Shown here piece after piece: positions 1-6,023 of a stretch of 9,882 nucleotides of DNA (position 1 is its first letter; every line of letters begins with the position of its first letter). Location of the stretch: positions 1,572 through 11,453 of the forward strand of contig PLIQ01000339.1 of assembly GCA_003140115.1 (NCBI GenBank). Direction: 5' to 3'. The notes beneath the pieces were generated by a model. That model was not told the origin of the DNA, searched no databases, and worked only from the letters and a program-made list of their open reading frames with translations. Source of the DNA: Actinomycetota bacterium. Lineage in GTDB: Bacteria > Actinomycetota > Actinomycetes > Streptosporangiales > Streptosporangiaceae. The position numbers and the translations under genes were made by a program.

Positions 1-561
1 GATACCGCGATCGTCGACGGGCAGCCAGGACTCCGCGTGCAGGGACAACTCCCAATCGTCGACCGCGGTCCCGAAGGTCAGGTACGGGTGCGAGCCGGTG
101 CCGTAGGGGGCCGCGCGGCTCCCGCGGTTGCGCGCGGTGATGTCGACGTGCAGTCCGCTGTCCGGGTGCAGGCGGTATCCGGCCTCGATCTCCAGGCTGA
201 ACGGATATCCCTGATAACCGTGCGGGGCACTGCGCAGCAGCACCGAACCGGCGTCGTGACTGACCAGCGTCCACGCCGTCCAGCGCGTCAGGCCGTGGAT
301 CGCGTTGCCGTGGGCCGGCTCGGTCAGGCCCAGCTGGAACTCGGCACCGCCGAAGGCATATCGTCCGCCGTCGATCCTGTTCGGCCAGGGCACGAGCAGC
401 TGGCCCGCGCCAGCTGGGGGAAGCTCGTCGGGCTCGTAGCCGGCTATCACCGGCTTGCCGCGGAACAGCAGCTCACGCAGCCCTGCGCCCAGCTCGGTCA
501 CTGTGGCCTGGTACGGTCCGGCTTCGATGCGGTGCTGCTGTCCGGTCAGCGGAACGGTCAC
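1..561 (-). CDS. aldose 1-epimerase (galactose mutarotase) family protein, 3' end beyond window
   Basis: Interconverts the alpha and beta anomers of aldohexoses such as glucose or galactose in the cytoplasm. The 187 visible residues show the family's order: the N-terminal beta-strand region opening VTVPLTGQQHR, the sugar-binding stretch VPWPNRIDGGRY (N61, R62), the first conserved histidine in GNAIHGLTRW (H89) and the second in GTGSHPYL (H158). The catalytic glutamate of the family lies near the C-terminus, off the window. It belongs to the actinobacterial GalM-like branch rather than the long periplasmic form. I chose GTG at 561 because homology-like sequence begins within a few residues; no good Shine-Dalgarno precedes it, so it may depend on translational coupling to the upstream DUF2877 gene, whose reading frame continues to 473. 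Family assignment is secure; exact sugar is unknown. Confidence 0.9.
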   Translation of the reverse strand, partial: MTVPLTGQQHRIEAGPYQATVTELGAGLRELLFRGKPVIAGYEPDELPPAGAGQLLVPWPNRIDGGRYAFGGAEFQLGLTEPAHGNAIHGLTRWTAWTLVSHDAGSVLLRSAPHGYQGYPFSLEIEAGYRLHPDSGLHVDITARNRGSRAAPYGTGSHPYLTFGTAVDDWELSLHAESWLPVDDRGI

Positions 562-1459
562 CCCGTAAGGATACGGATAGCAACAGCGCCGCGTGGCAAC
601 CCGCCACCAAACCCCAGGCCAGATCGGCTCCCTGAGCCGCGGCGAGCAGCTTAGCGGCCGCGGGTTCGAGCGGCTCCTGCCCGGCCATCCCCAGCAGGAC
701 GGCGGATACCTCCGCGGCGGCCTGGCCGCTGGCCGCGCACTGCAGCAGCGAGGCCGCCAGCGTCGTGGTCCGCTGCGCCGAATAGCACGTCGCCGAGGCG
801 CTGAGCCAGTTCGCCAGCCACACCGCCCGCGTCCCGCCGGCGATCCCGCCGCCGAGCAGCCGAAGCGCGAGCAACACGCCGCTGACCACGCTGTCGCCGC
901 TCGGTACCAGGCCTGGGCCGAGGCCGACCAGTTTCTCGACCGCCTCGACCGCGCCCGCCAAGTCACCGCGGCCGCAGCAGGCGGCCAGCTGGACCGGCGC
1001 ATCGTGGCCGGCCAGGCCCGGCGTCTGCTCGGCGGCCGCGCAGAACCTGGCCAGGACGCTGCAGCCATGATCGAGCCGGGCCCGCGAGAGCGGCCCGAAC
1101 ACGGGGGAGGGGTCCCACCAGCGCACGATCCGGATGTCCAGCCCGCAGGCCCGCACCCGACCCTCGCCCGCCCAGCAGTCCGCCGACGCGCGTGCCTCCC
1201 AGGGGCCGGTGACGATCGCGTTCGGCAGTCGGAGGGCGTCTGGTGGTGCAATGGCGATGACGCGCGGCTCGGTCACCAGGTCGGTGAATTCCAGGTAGAT
1301 CGCGTCCGGCAGGGCGGCCAGGACCTTGCCGAACCGGCGTGGGCCGCGCAGCACATCGCGGACGGCCAGGCTAGCTACCCCCGTGGTTACCAGCGGCGGA
1401 TTCGTGTCCTCAACAGGCGCGGACGGTCGCCTGCCGCGTGCCCCAGTCACCCACGCCAC
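473..1459 (-). CDS. DUF2877 (AllH-like) family protein
   Basis: A 328-residue cytoplasmic protein with the DUF2877 signature GLGPGLVPSGDSVVSG at about residues 179-194, followed by a helical segment and a Thr-rich TTTLAASLL stretch near 231, as in that family. The domain starts near residue 27 (VASLAVRDVLRGPRRFG). DUF2877 includes AllH, a subunit of the oxamate carbamoyltransferase of allantoin catabolism; stand-alone actinobacterial members are mostly uncharacterised, and no AllF, AllG or carbamate kinase gene is visible here, so that role is not claimed. The start is a GTG at 1459 with AGG only 4 nt upstream; GTG at 1450 is an alternative. The last 30 or so residues (RGDRSADRTAAPHRSRTVPG onward) are Arg-rich, overlap the epimerase coding sequence and look like out-of-frame translation, so the real domain probably ends near residue 298. 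Confidence 0.8.
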   Translation of the reverse strand: MAWVTGARGRRPSAPVEDTNPPLVTTGVASLAVRDVLRGPRRFGKVLAALPDAIYLEFTDLVTEPRVIAIAPPDALRLPNAIVTGPWEARASADCWAGEGRVRACGLDIRIVRWWDPSPVFGPLSRARLDHGCSVLARFCAAAEQTPGLAGHDAPVQLAACCGRGDLAGAVEAVEKLVGLGPGLVPSGDSVVSGVLLALRLLGGGIAGGTRAVWLANWLSASATCYSAQRTTTLAASLLQCAASGQAAAEVSAVLLGMAGQEPLEPAAAKLLAAAQGADLAWGLVAGCHAALLLSVSLRGDRSADRTAAPHRSRTVPGHSDRAGRRAA

Positions 1460-1539
1460 AGTACCTGGGCGGGCCGCCCGGCCCGCCCGGCGCCAGCGGC
1501 CCCGCGTTCGGCGGCCCGCGCCGACGGCTAACGACCTGT

Positions 1540-1612
1540 TGTGAAGTTATGAACAGTATGTCCATTAAAGAAAAAGAAACCGATTTGTGATACCCAAGAC
1601 AAATTAGTCAAC
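1540..1612 (-). promoter_or_regulatory. probable promoter region for the DUF2877-epimerase pair
   Basis: AT-rich island between the unknown two-domain gene and the DUF2877 gene. On the minus strand a TTGACT (1611-1606) resembles a -35 box, but the best hexamer 17 nt further (ACAAAT, 1588-1583) is a weak -10; other TANNNT-type hexamers occur nearer 1550. The base composition is the main evidence. It also holds the 17-bp inverted repeat. Confidence 0.3.
1549..1565. promoter_or_regulatory. imperfect 17-bp inverted repeat, possible operator
   Basis: ATGAACA-GTA-TGTCCAT: 7-bp arms with one mismatch around a 3-bp centre, in an AT-rich island (about 1535-1612) within a GC-rich region and roughly 90 bp upstream of the DUF2877 start at 1459. 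The symmetry and position are those of a dimeric repressor site. No regulator gene is in the window, so binding is inference. Confidence 0.35.
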
Positions 1613-2933
1613 TTGAGCTTCGGGGAGGCCGACGGGGCTGCTTGGGGAGCGGGGGACCGTCAGCCCCGCCGGCTAAATAAACCCTAGCCGGATGAGATGC
1701 CGAGTTGGGTGACTTTCTCTCTTGTAAGTACTTCGAAACGTTTCCCGTTGAGGCCGACGATGTCCCCGGCGGTCCCGCGGGGACGGATCCGTTGCGGTGC
1801 CCGTTGGCCCCGTTCGGCCCGAGCCGACCGCTGCGAACCGCCTCCGCGGCCAGCACCCCGAACAGGTAAAAGTAGGCCGCTTCCTCGTCCTCGAAGAAGT
1901 GCACCTCCAGCCGCGCGTCGTCGGTCCGGCTGAACACCTCGAAGCCGCCGTTCGCCTCGATCAGGCACATCGCGCCCGGTACCTCCTCGTCGACCGCATA
2001 CGCGGCCCGCGGGATGGCGGCCAGGGACAGCAGTTCGGCGAAGACCGACTCGGGCGAGATGCGGTCCTTGCGTCCGGTGCGCCGGTCCGGTTCCTGGGCC
2101 GTCTCGGATGCCGGCCCCGCTTCGTCCTCGGTCCACGGCTCAGGTCCGGGCTTGCCTTCCGTCCACGGCTGAGGCCACGACCCTGGCCGGTGCTCGCGCT
2201 GCGGCCACAACTGGCCTTCGGTCCCGTCCTCGGCGAGTTTCCCGGCCCCGTCGTTCAACGTGGTCTGCGGTCCCGGCCAGGGCTCGGGCGACCCATGCCA
2301 GGCGGTCATCCGGTCCGGCATGCGGGACGCGTGATCCGTACCGCCATATCCGGCTAGCTGGCTATTTTCGGTCGGCCCGCCGTTTACTACCGCATCGTGA
2401 TATGCCTCAAGTCCAGCCTTTTCCGGCGGCTTCGGATATTCATTCGCCGCGGCAAATCCCGCAGGCTCTGCGTAAGCCGGCGGCTCCGCGTATCCGACAG
2501 GCGGGGCCTCGGGCGCCGATTGCCCGCCGACCGGGAACATGGCCGCGGTCAGCGGGAAGTCCACCCGTTCCTCGGTCAGGCCGGTGACATCGCTGCGGGC
2601 CACCACGACCTCGAAGACCTCCCGGTCGATTTCCCAGTAGCCCAGTTGCGCGGCGCGCGCGGCGTCCCGGCCCAGGTAGGCGATGTGCAGCCGGTCGCCC
2701 ATGTCGTCGAGCACCAGGCACGGCTCGCCCCGGTAGTCGCCCGCCGGCCGCTCCTGCCACAGCGCGTCGAGGTCGGTGATGCTGACCCGTTTACGCCAGT
2801 GCCCGGCCACGGCCGTGAACCCGAGTTCCTCCGGCGGCGGGGCGGGGGAAAACAGCGTCAGCGCCGCGCCGTCCGGGCCCAGTCCCGCCTGGTACGGGAC
2901 GCCGAGGTAGGTTGCCATCAGCCGCAGATGCAT
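1608..2933 (-). CDS. two-domain protein of unknown function, probable frameshift near 3' end
   Basis: I do not recognise a named family. As read, 441 residues in three parts. Residues 1-130 form a compact domain (ALWQERPAGDYRGEPCLVL, then YLGRDAARAAQLGYWEIDRE) that looks like uncharacterised actinobacterial proteins. Residues about 135-295 are a Pro/Glu/Gly/Trp-rich, probably disordered linker with near-repeats such as EPPAYAEPAG and PWTEGKPGPEPWTEDEAGP. Residues about 300-375 form a second domain (AYAVDEEVPGAMCLIEANGG, FEVFSRT, YFYLFGVLAAEAVRSGRL). No signal peptide or membrane segment. ATG at 2933 follows the upstream stop by 3 nt, so the genes are co-translated. From about 1784 the reading frame appears to change: the -1 frame gives GTAGDIVGLNGKRFEVLTRE and stops at 1684 (about 416 residues), whereas the annotated frame runs through a strong hairpin. 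The real end is therefore probably 1684. Confidence 0.7.
   Translation of the reverse strand: MHLRLMATYLGVPYQAGLGPDGAALTLFSPAPPPEELGFTAVAGHWRKRVSITDLDALWQERPAGDYRGEPCLVLDDMGDRLHIAYLGRDAARAAQLGYWEIDREVFEVVVARSDVTGLTEERVDFPLTAAMFPVGGQSAPEAPPVGYAEPPAYAEPAGFAAANEYPKPPEKAGLEAYHDAVVNGGPTENSQLAGYGGTDHASRMPDRMTAWHGSPEPWPGPQTTLNDGAGKLAEDGTEGQLWPQREHRPGSWPQPWTEGKPGPEPWTEDEAGPASETAQEPDRRTGRKDRISPESVFAELLSLAAIPRAAYAVDEEVPGAMCLIEANGGFEVFSRTDDARLEVHFFEDEEAAYFYLFGVLAAEAVRSGRLGPNGANGHRNGSVPAGPPGTSSASTGNVSKYLQERKSPNSASHPARVYLAGGADGPPLPKQPRRPPRSSS
1628..1673 (-). terminator. terminator-like hairpin
   Basis: Arms 1628-1640 and 1661-1673 pair over 13 bp (GCCGGCGGGGCTG with CAGCCCCGTCGGC on the minus strand, one G-U wobble) around a 20-nt loop. 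It lies 11 nt past the TAG at 1686-1684 that ends the probable true frame of the unknown two-domain gene. There is no U-tract on the minus side, as is common for high-GC actinobacterial terminators. Its placement inside the longer annotated frame argues that the extension to 1608 is not real coding sequence. Confidence 0.55.
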
Positions 2934-2936
2934 GGC

Positions 2937-3344
2937 TCAGGGCTCCGCAGGATGCCAGGCCAGGCCGTCGTACCGGGCGACGAGCTCGTCTCCCTCGGCG
3001 CCCAGTCGGCACATGCCCGCCCCGACCGGTATCGGGATCGGCTCGAGGTAAAACTCGCCCGCGCTCGGGCTCGTGGGCTGCTGGTAGCCATCAACCGCCC
3101 GGGCCAGCCAGCACAGCAGGTACAACTCGCTCATGACCGGCGTGAACTCGGAGTCCTCCCAGCCGAGGCTGAGCGCGAGGTAGGCTTCGGCCGGGTTGTG
3201 GAACCGGACATCCTGGGCGCGGTACACGTAGCCAGCCAGCACCGATCGCTGCCCGCTCAGGTAGGGGTCCACCAAGCGTGGCGGGACGGCCTTCCACATC
3301 GGCGTGCCCGGTGCGATCGCGGGCACCCGGTCGGGCTGTGTCAC
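2937..3344 (-). CDS. hypothetical protein, first gene of two-gene cassette
   Basis: A 135-residue soluble protein with no family I can name. Visible features: an N-terminal segment around PRLVDPYLSGQRSVLAGYVYRAQDV, a central Trp/Leu-rich stretch (ALSLGWEDSEFTPVMSELYL), and a C-terminal strand-rich part, FYLEPIPIPVGAGMCRLG followed by ELVARYDGLAW. The latter resembles segments of uncharacterised actinobacterial proteins of similar size, from memory only. No signal peptide or membrane helix. It is followed after 3 nt by the two-domain gene starting at 2933, so the pair is almost certainly an operon and the products may act together. GTG at 3344 is preferred over TTG at 3347 because GGGAGGG at 3357-3351 then lies at a proper 6-nt spacing. 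Confidence 0.75.
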   Translation of the reverse strand: MTQPDRVPAIAPGTPMWKAVPPRLVDPYLSGQRSVLAGYVYRAQDVRFHNPAEAYLALSLGWEDSEFTPVMSELYLLCWLARAVDGYQQPTSPSAGEFYLEPIPIPVGAGMCRLGAEGDELVARYDGLAWHPAEP

Positions 3345-3350
3345 CAAGCT

Positions 3351-3357
3351 CCCTCCC
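3351..3357 (-). promoter_or_regulatory. ribosome binding site deciding the 3344 start
   Basis: GGGAGGG on the minus strand, 6 nt from GTG at 3344 and only 3 nt from TTG at 3347; the spacing favours the GTG. Confidence 0.7.
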
Positions 3358-3469
3358 GTTCACGCCGAACTCCCCGCACAACTGATTGTGCCTAGTTAAT
3401 GACGCCAATTAGCGGGAAAGCGCCTCATTCAGAGGATTATTACTCTGCGTAGTAGACCGGTAGGTCTCG
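3358..3469. promoter_or_regulatory. divergent promoter region between unknown cassette and sseB-aro unit
   Basis: About 110 bp with an AT-rich core (3385-3450) in otherwise GC-rich DNA, between divergently transcribed genes, so both promoters should lie here. Besides the 3376-3391 palindrome it holds two more perfect short inverted repeats: CAGAG-8 bp-CTCTG (3430-3447) and AGACC-GGTA-GGTCT (3454-3467). A TACTCT at 3441-3446 fits an actinobacterial -10 (TANNNT) on the plus strand, but no -35 is clear, so exact promoters are not assigned. Confidence 0.4.
3376..3391. promoter_or_regulatory. perfect inverted repeat, possible operator
   Basis: GCACAA-CTGA-TTGTGC, 6-bp perfect arms around 4 bp, centred about 40 bp upstream of the cassette start at 3344 and in the divergent region shared with sseB. 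Position suits a repressor site or a leader hairpin of the minus-strand cassette. Confidence 0.4.
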
Positions 3470-3526
3470 ATGCCCGCCACCAGCCACGAGGTGGGGCAAC
3501 GCGGCCCGTGCCATAGGGTCGGTGGC

Positions 3527-4267
3527 GTGTCGGGTCATCTGAATCCTGGTGGGCAGCAGTTCCGCGGCGACCGCGGCGCGACCGATCCCCGGGTTGCCGC
3601 GGCGCTCGCCGCGTACCAGGCCGGACAGGGCAGCGAGCAGGCCGCGCTCGGCGCGCTGGCCGCCGCGCGGCTGCTCGTCCCGGTGATTGCCGTCCTGAGC
3701 GGCGGGTCCGCGACGGACCCGGAAACCCCGCAGCGCGGCTTCAAGGCGCCGGGCGACCAGGCGCCGGGCGATAAGGACAGCGAGATGGTGCTGCCCACGC
3801 TGATCGGCCGGGACGGCAGGCCCGCTGTGCTCGTCTTTACCGGCCTGGAGGCGCTGGCCCGGTGGCGCCCGGACGCCCGCCCGATCCCGGCCGAGGCGGA
3901 CCGGGTGTGGCGCGGCGCCGTCGCCGACGGCTGCGCCGTGGTCATCGACGTGGCCGGGCCGGTGCCGCTCGCCGTAGAAGGCGCCCGGCTGACCGCGCTG
4001 GCCTCCGGGCAGCCGGTGCCGCCGCCGCACGAAGATCCCGATGTGCACGCTGAAGTCCAGGCCGCGGTCGCCGCCGAACTCGCCATCGCCGGGTTCAGCC
4101 TGGCGCCAGGCTGCGCCGACGCCGCGGATCTCGCGGTCCGGCTGCACCTGGCCAAGCCCGGGCCGACCGCGGACTGGCGGCCCGCGGTGAACCGGGCGGC
4201 GGCTGGTATCGCGGCCCGGCTCGGCGCCCGGCTGCGCCGCGGCATCGAGGTCGTCATCGCAGAATGA
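3527..4267 (+). CDS. sseB: SseB family protein
   Basis: A 246-residue cytoplasmic protein of the SseB family (SseB N-terminal domain), named for an E. coli gene that affects serine sensitivity when overexpressed; its biochemical role is not established. The actinobacterial pattern is clear: [12 protein letters not shown], then [15 protein letters not shown], then [33 protein letters not shown] and [18 protein letters not shown] at 3527 leaves 19 residues before TDPR, which suits the family. An in-frame ATG at 3470 with AGG 5 nt upstream would add 19 unconserved residues and cannot be excluded. A 13-bp direct repeat near 3750 gives an [10 protein letters not shown] duplication in a loop before the DSEM motif. 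aroC starts 28 nt after the stop, so co-transcription with the aro genes is likely, though a functional link is not known. Confidence 0.82.
   Translation: MSGHLNPGGQQFRGDRGATDPRVAAALAAYQAGQGSEQAALGALAAARLLVPVIAVLSGGSATDPETPQRGFKAPGDQAPGDKDSEMVLPTLIGRDGRPAVLVFTGLEALARWRPDARPIPAEADRVWRGAVADGCAVVIDVAGPVPLAVEGARLTALASGQPVPPPHEDPDVHAEVQAAVAAELAIAGFSLAPGCADAADLAVRLHLAKPGPTADWRPAVNRAAAGIAARLGARLRRGIEVVIAE
3744..3771. repeat. 13-bp tandem direct repeat inside sseB
   Basis: Two identical copies of AGGCGCCGGGCGA (3744-3756 and 3759-3771) with a 15-bp period, encoding APGDQ then APGDK. The period is a multiple of three, so the frame is kept; it reads as a small in-frame duplication in a variable loop. 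Confidence 0.8.
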
Positions 4268-4295
4268 TCAGGTCCGACCCCTTAGGATCAGGTGC

Positions 4296-5480
4296 ATGTT
4301 TCGCTGGCTGACCGCAGGCGAATCGCACGGGCAGGCACTCGTCGCGATCTGTGAGGGCGTGCCCGCCGGAGTACAGGTCACTACCGAGGACCTCGCTGCC
4401 GCGCTGGCCCGGCGCCGGGCCGGTTACGGCCGCGGCGCCAGGATGACCTTCGAGCGCGACGAGGTGGAGCTCACCGCCGGAGTCCGGCACGGGCGCACGC
4501 TCGGCGGCCCGGTCGCGATCAGGATCGCCAACACCGAATGGCCCAAGTGGGAAACGGTCATGTCCGCTGACCCCGTCGACGCCGACGTGCTGGCCGGGCT
4601 GGCCAGGAACGCACCGCTGACCCGGCCGCGCCCCGGGCACGCCGACCTGGCTGGCATGCAGAAGTTCGGCCACACCGACGCCCGGCCCGTCCTGGAGCGG
4701 GCCAGCGCGCGGGAGACGGCCGCCCGGGTCGCCCTCGGCGAGGTGGCCCGGCGCCTGCTCAGCCAGGTACTCGGCATCGAGATCCTCAGCCATGTGGTGT
4801 CCATCGGCGCGGTCAAGGCGCCCGACGACCTGATGCCGGGGCCCGGCCCGCAGGACCAAGCCGCCATCGACGCCGACCCCGTGCGCTGTGCCGATCCCGC
4901 GACCAGCCAGGCCATGGTGGCCGAGATCGACGCGGTCCGCAAGGACGGCGACACCCTCGGCGGCGTCGTCGAGGTGCTGGCCTTCGGGCTGCCGCCCGGG
5001 CTGGGCAGCTTCACCCACTGGGACCGGCGGCTCGACGCCCGGCTGGCCGGGGCGCTGATGTCCATCCAGGCCATCAAGGGCGTCGAGGTGGGAGACGGCT
5101 TCACCACCGCCACCCGGCGCGGGTCGGCAGCCCACGACGAGATCGAGGCGAGCGCTCATGGCGTCACCCGGCGCACCAACCGGGCGGGCGGCATCGAGGG
5201 CGGCATGAGCACCGGTGAGGTCATCCGGGTCCGGGCCGCGATGAAGCCCATCTCCACCGTGCCGCGCGCCCTGGACACCATCGACACCAGTACCGGCGAG
5301 CCGGCCAAGGCGATCAACCAGCGCAGCGACGTGACCGCGGTCCCGGCGGCGGGCGTGGTGGCCGAGGCCATGGTGGCGCTCGTGCTGGCCGAGGCGGCGA
5401 TCGAGAAGTTCGGCGGCGACTCGGCCGAGGAGATGCGCCGCAACGTGGAGAGCTACCTGAAGGAGCTGGTCATCTCATGA
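4296..5480 (+). CDS. aroC: chorismate synthase
   Basis: Catalyses the last shikimate pathway step, 5-enolpyruvylshikimate-3-phosphate to chorismate, using reduced FMN without net redox change; works as a cytoplasmic homotetramer. At 394 residues it is full length. Hallmarks: GESHG with the first catalytic His (H11), [12 protein letters not shown] near residue 40, [19 protein letters not shown] with the second His (H115), [27 protein letters not shown], and [10 protein letters not shown] with the conserved Asp (D345). The ATG at 4296 is preceded by AGGA 8 nt away. The gap to sseB is 28 nt with no terminator. The stop overlaps the aroK start by 4 bp (ATGA at 5477-5480), which implies translational coupling. 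Nothing odd in sequence or codon use; identification is certain. Confidence 0.98.
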   Translation: MFRWLTAGESHGQALVAICEGVPAGVQVTTEDLAAALARRRAGYGRGARMTFERDEVELTAGVRHGRTLGGPVAIRIANTEWPKWETVMSADPVDADVLAGLARNAPLTRPRPGHADLAGMQKFGHTDARPVLERASARETAARVALGEVARRLLSQVLGIEILSHVVSIGAVKAPDDLMPGPGPQDQAAIDADPVRCADPATSQAMVAEIDAVRKDGDTLGGVVEVLAFGLPPGLGSFTHWDRRLDARLAGALMSIQAIKGVEVGDGFTTATRRGSAAHDEIEASAHGVTRRTNRAGGIEGGMSTGEVIRVRAAMKPISTVPRALDTIDTSTGEPAKAINQRSDVTAVPAAGVVAEAMVALVLAEAAIEKFGGDSAEEMRRNVESYLKELVIS

Positions 5481-6007
5481 CGGCCCCGGCAGCGGTGCTG
5501 ATCGGCCCGCCGGGCGCGGGCAAGTCCGCCGTGGGCCCGCTCCTAGCCGAGCTCCTCGGAGTCAGCTTCCGCGACACCGATACTGATGTCGCGGAAGCGG
5601 CGGGCCAGCCGGTCAGCGACATCTTCATCACCCGCGGCGAGCCGGCCTTCCGTGAACTCGAACGCGCCGCTGCGGCCAGCGCGCTGCGTGAGCACGACGG
5701 CGTGCTCGTGCTCGGCAGCGGCGCGGTCCTCGACCCGGATCTCCAGCCCCTGCTCGACGGCCTGCCCGTGGTGTACCTGGCCGCCGACTTCGCCACCGTC
5801 GCGCGGCGCCTGGGGCTGGACCGGCCCCGAGTGGTGGTCCCGGGGAACCCGCGCGGCCGGTTGCGCGCCATGCTGGAGGAGCGCCGCCCGCTCTACGAGC
5901 GGCTGGCCACGGTCACGGTCAAGACCGACGACCTGGATCCCGACGAGGTCGCCGCGCAGATCGCCGCGACCCTGACCGACGCGACCACCAGCGAGCAACC
6001 CCGATGA
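5477..6007 (+). CDS. aroK: shikimate kinase
   Basis: Phosphorylates shikimate at the 3-hydroxyl with ATP, fifth step of the pathway. 176 residues, the normal size for this P-loop kinase. Walker A is GPPGAGKS (10-17); DTD (D33, D35) binds Mg and shikimate; FRELE supplies the shikimate-binding Arg (R59); the lid carries R116 (DRPR) and R136 (EERRPLY). The usual GGG shikimate loop reads G80-S81-G82 (LGSGAV), a Gly-to-Ser change in a normally very conserved triplet. AAGGAG lies 11 nt before the ATG and within aroC, with which the start overlaps by 4 bp. aroB follows after 16 nt. AroK identity rests on context and the full set of other motifs; altered activity from S81 is only a possibility. Confidence 0.95.
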   Translation: MTAPAAVLIGPPGAGKSAVGPLLAELLGVSFRDTDTDVAEAAGQPVSDIFITRGEPAFRELERAAAASALREHDGVLVLGSGAVLDPDLQPLLDGLPVVYLAADFATVARRLGLDRPRVVVPGNPRGRLRAMLEERRPLYERLATVTVKTDDLDPDEVAAQIAATLTDATTSEQPR

Positions 6008-6023
6008 GCAGTGAGCAGCCAAC

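Noticed and set aside
593..1531. Long plus-strand open frame opposite the DUF2877 gene
   Set aside because: Arg/Gln/Pro/Ala-rich translation with no domain pattern; the minus-strand frame carries the DUF2877 motif. A high-GC antisense shadow.
1608..3344. Toxin-immunity (TNT-type) system
   Set aside because: Only vague resemblance of segments to proteins remembered from such loci; no NAD glycohydrolase domain or other toxin signature is visible, so it is not claimed.
2397..3395. 332-codon plus-strand open frame opposite the unknown cassette
   Set aside because: Composition is that of an antisense shadow, and the minus strand has two tightly coupled frames with a good ribosome binding site and sensible protein composition.
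4254..5159. Minus-strand open frame opposite aroC, and similar ones opposite aroB
   Set aside because: They mirror certain aro genes and show no recognisable family; expected by-product of high GC.
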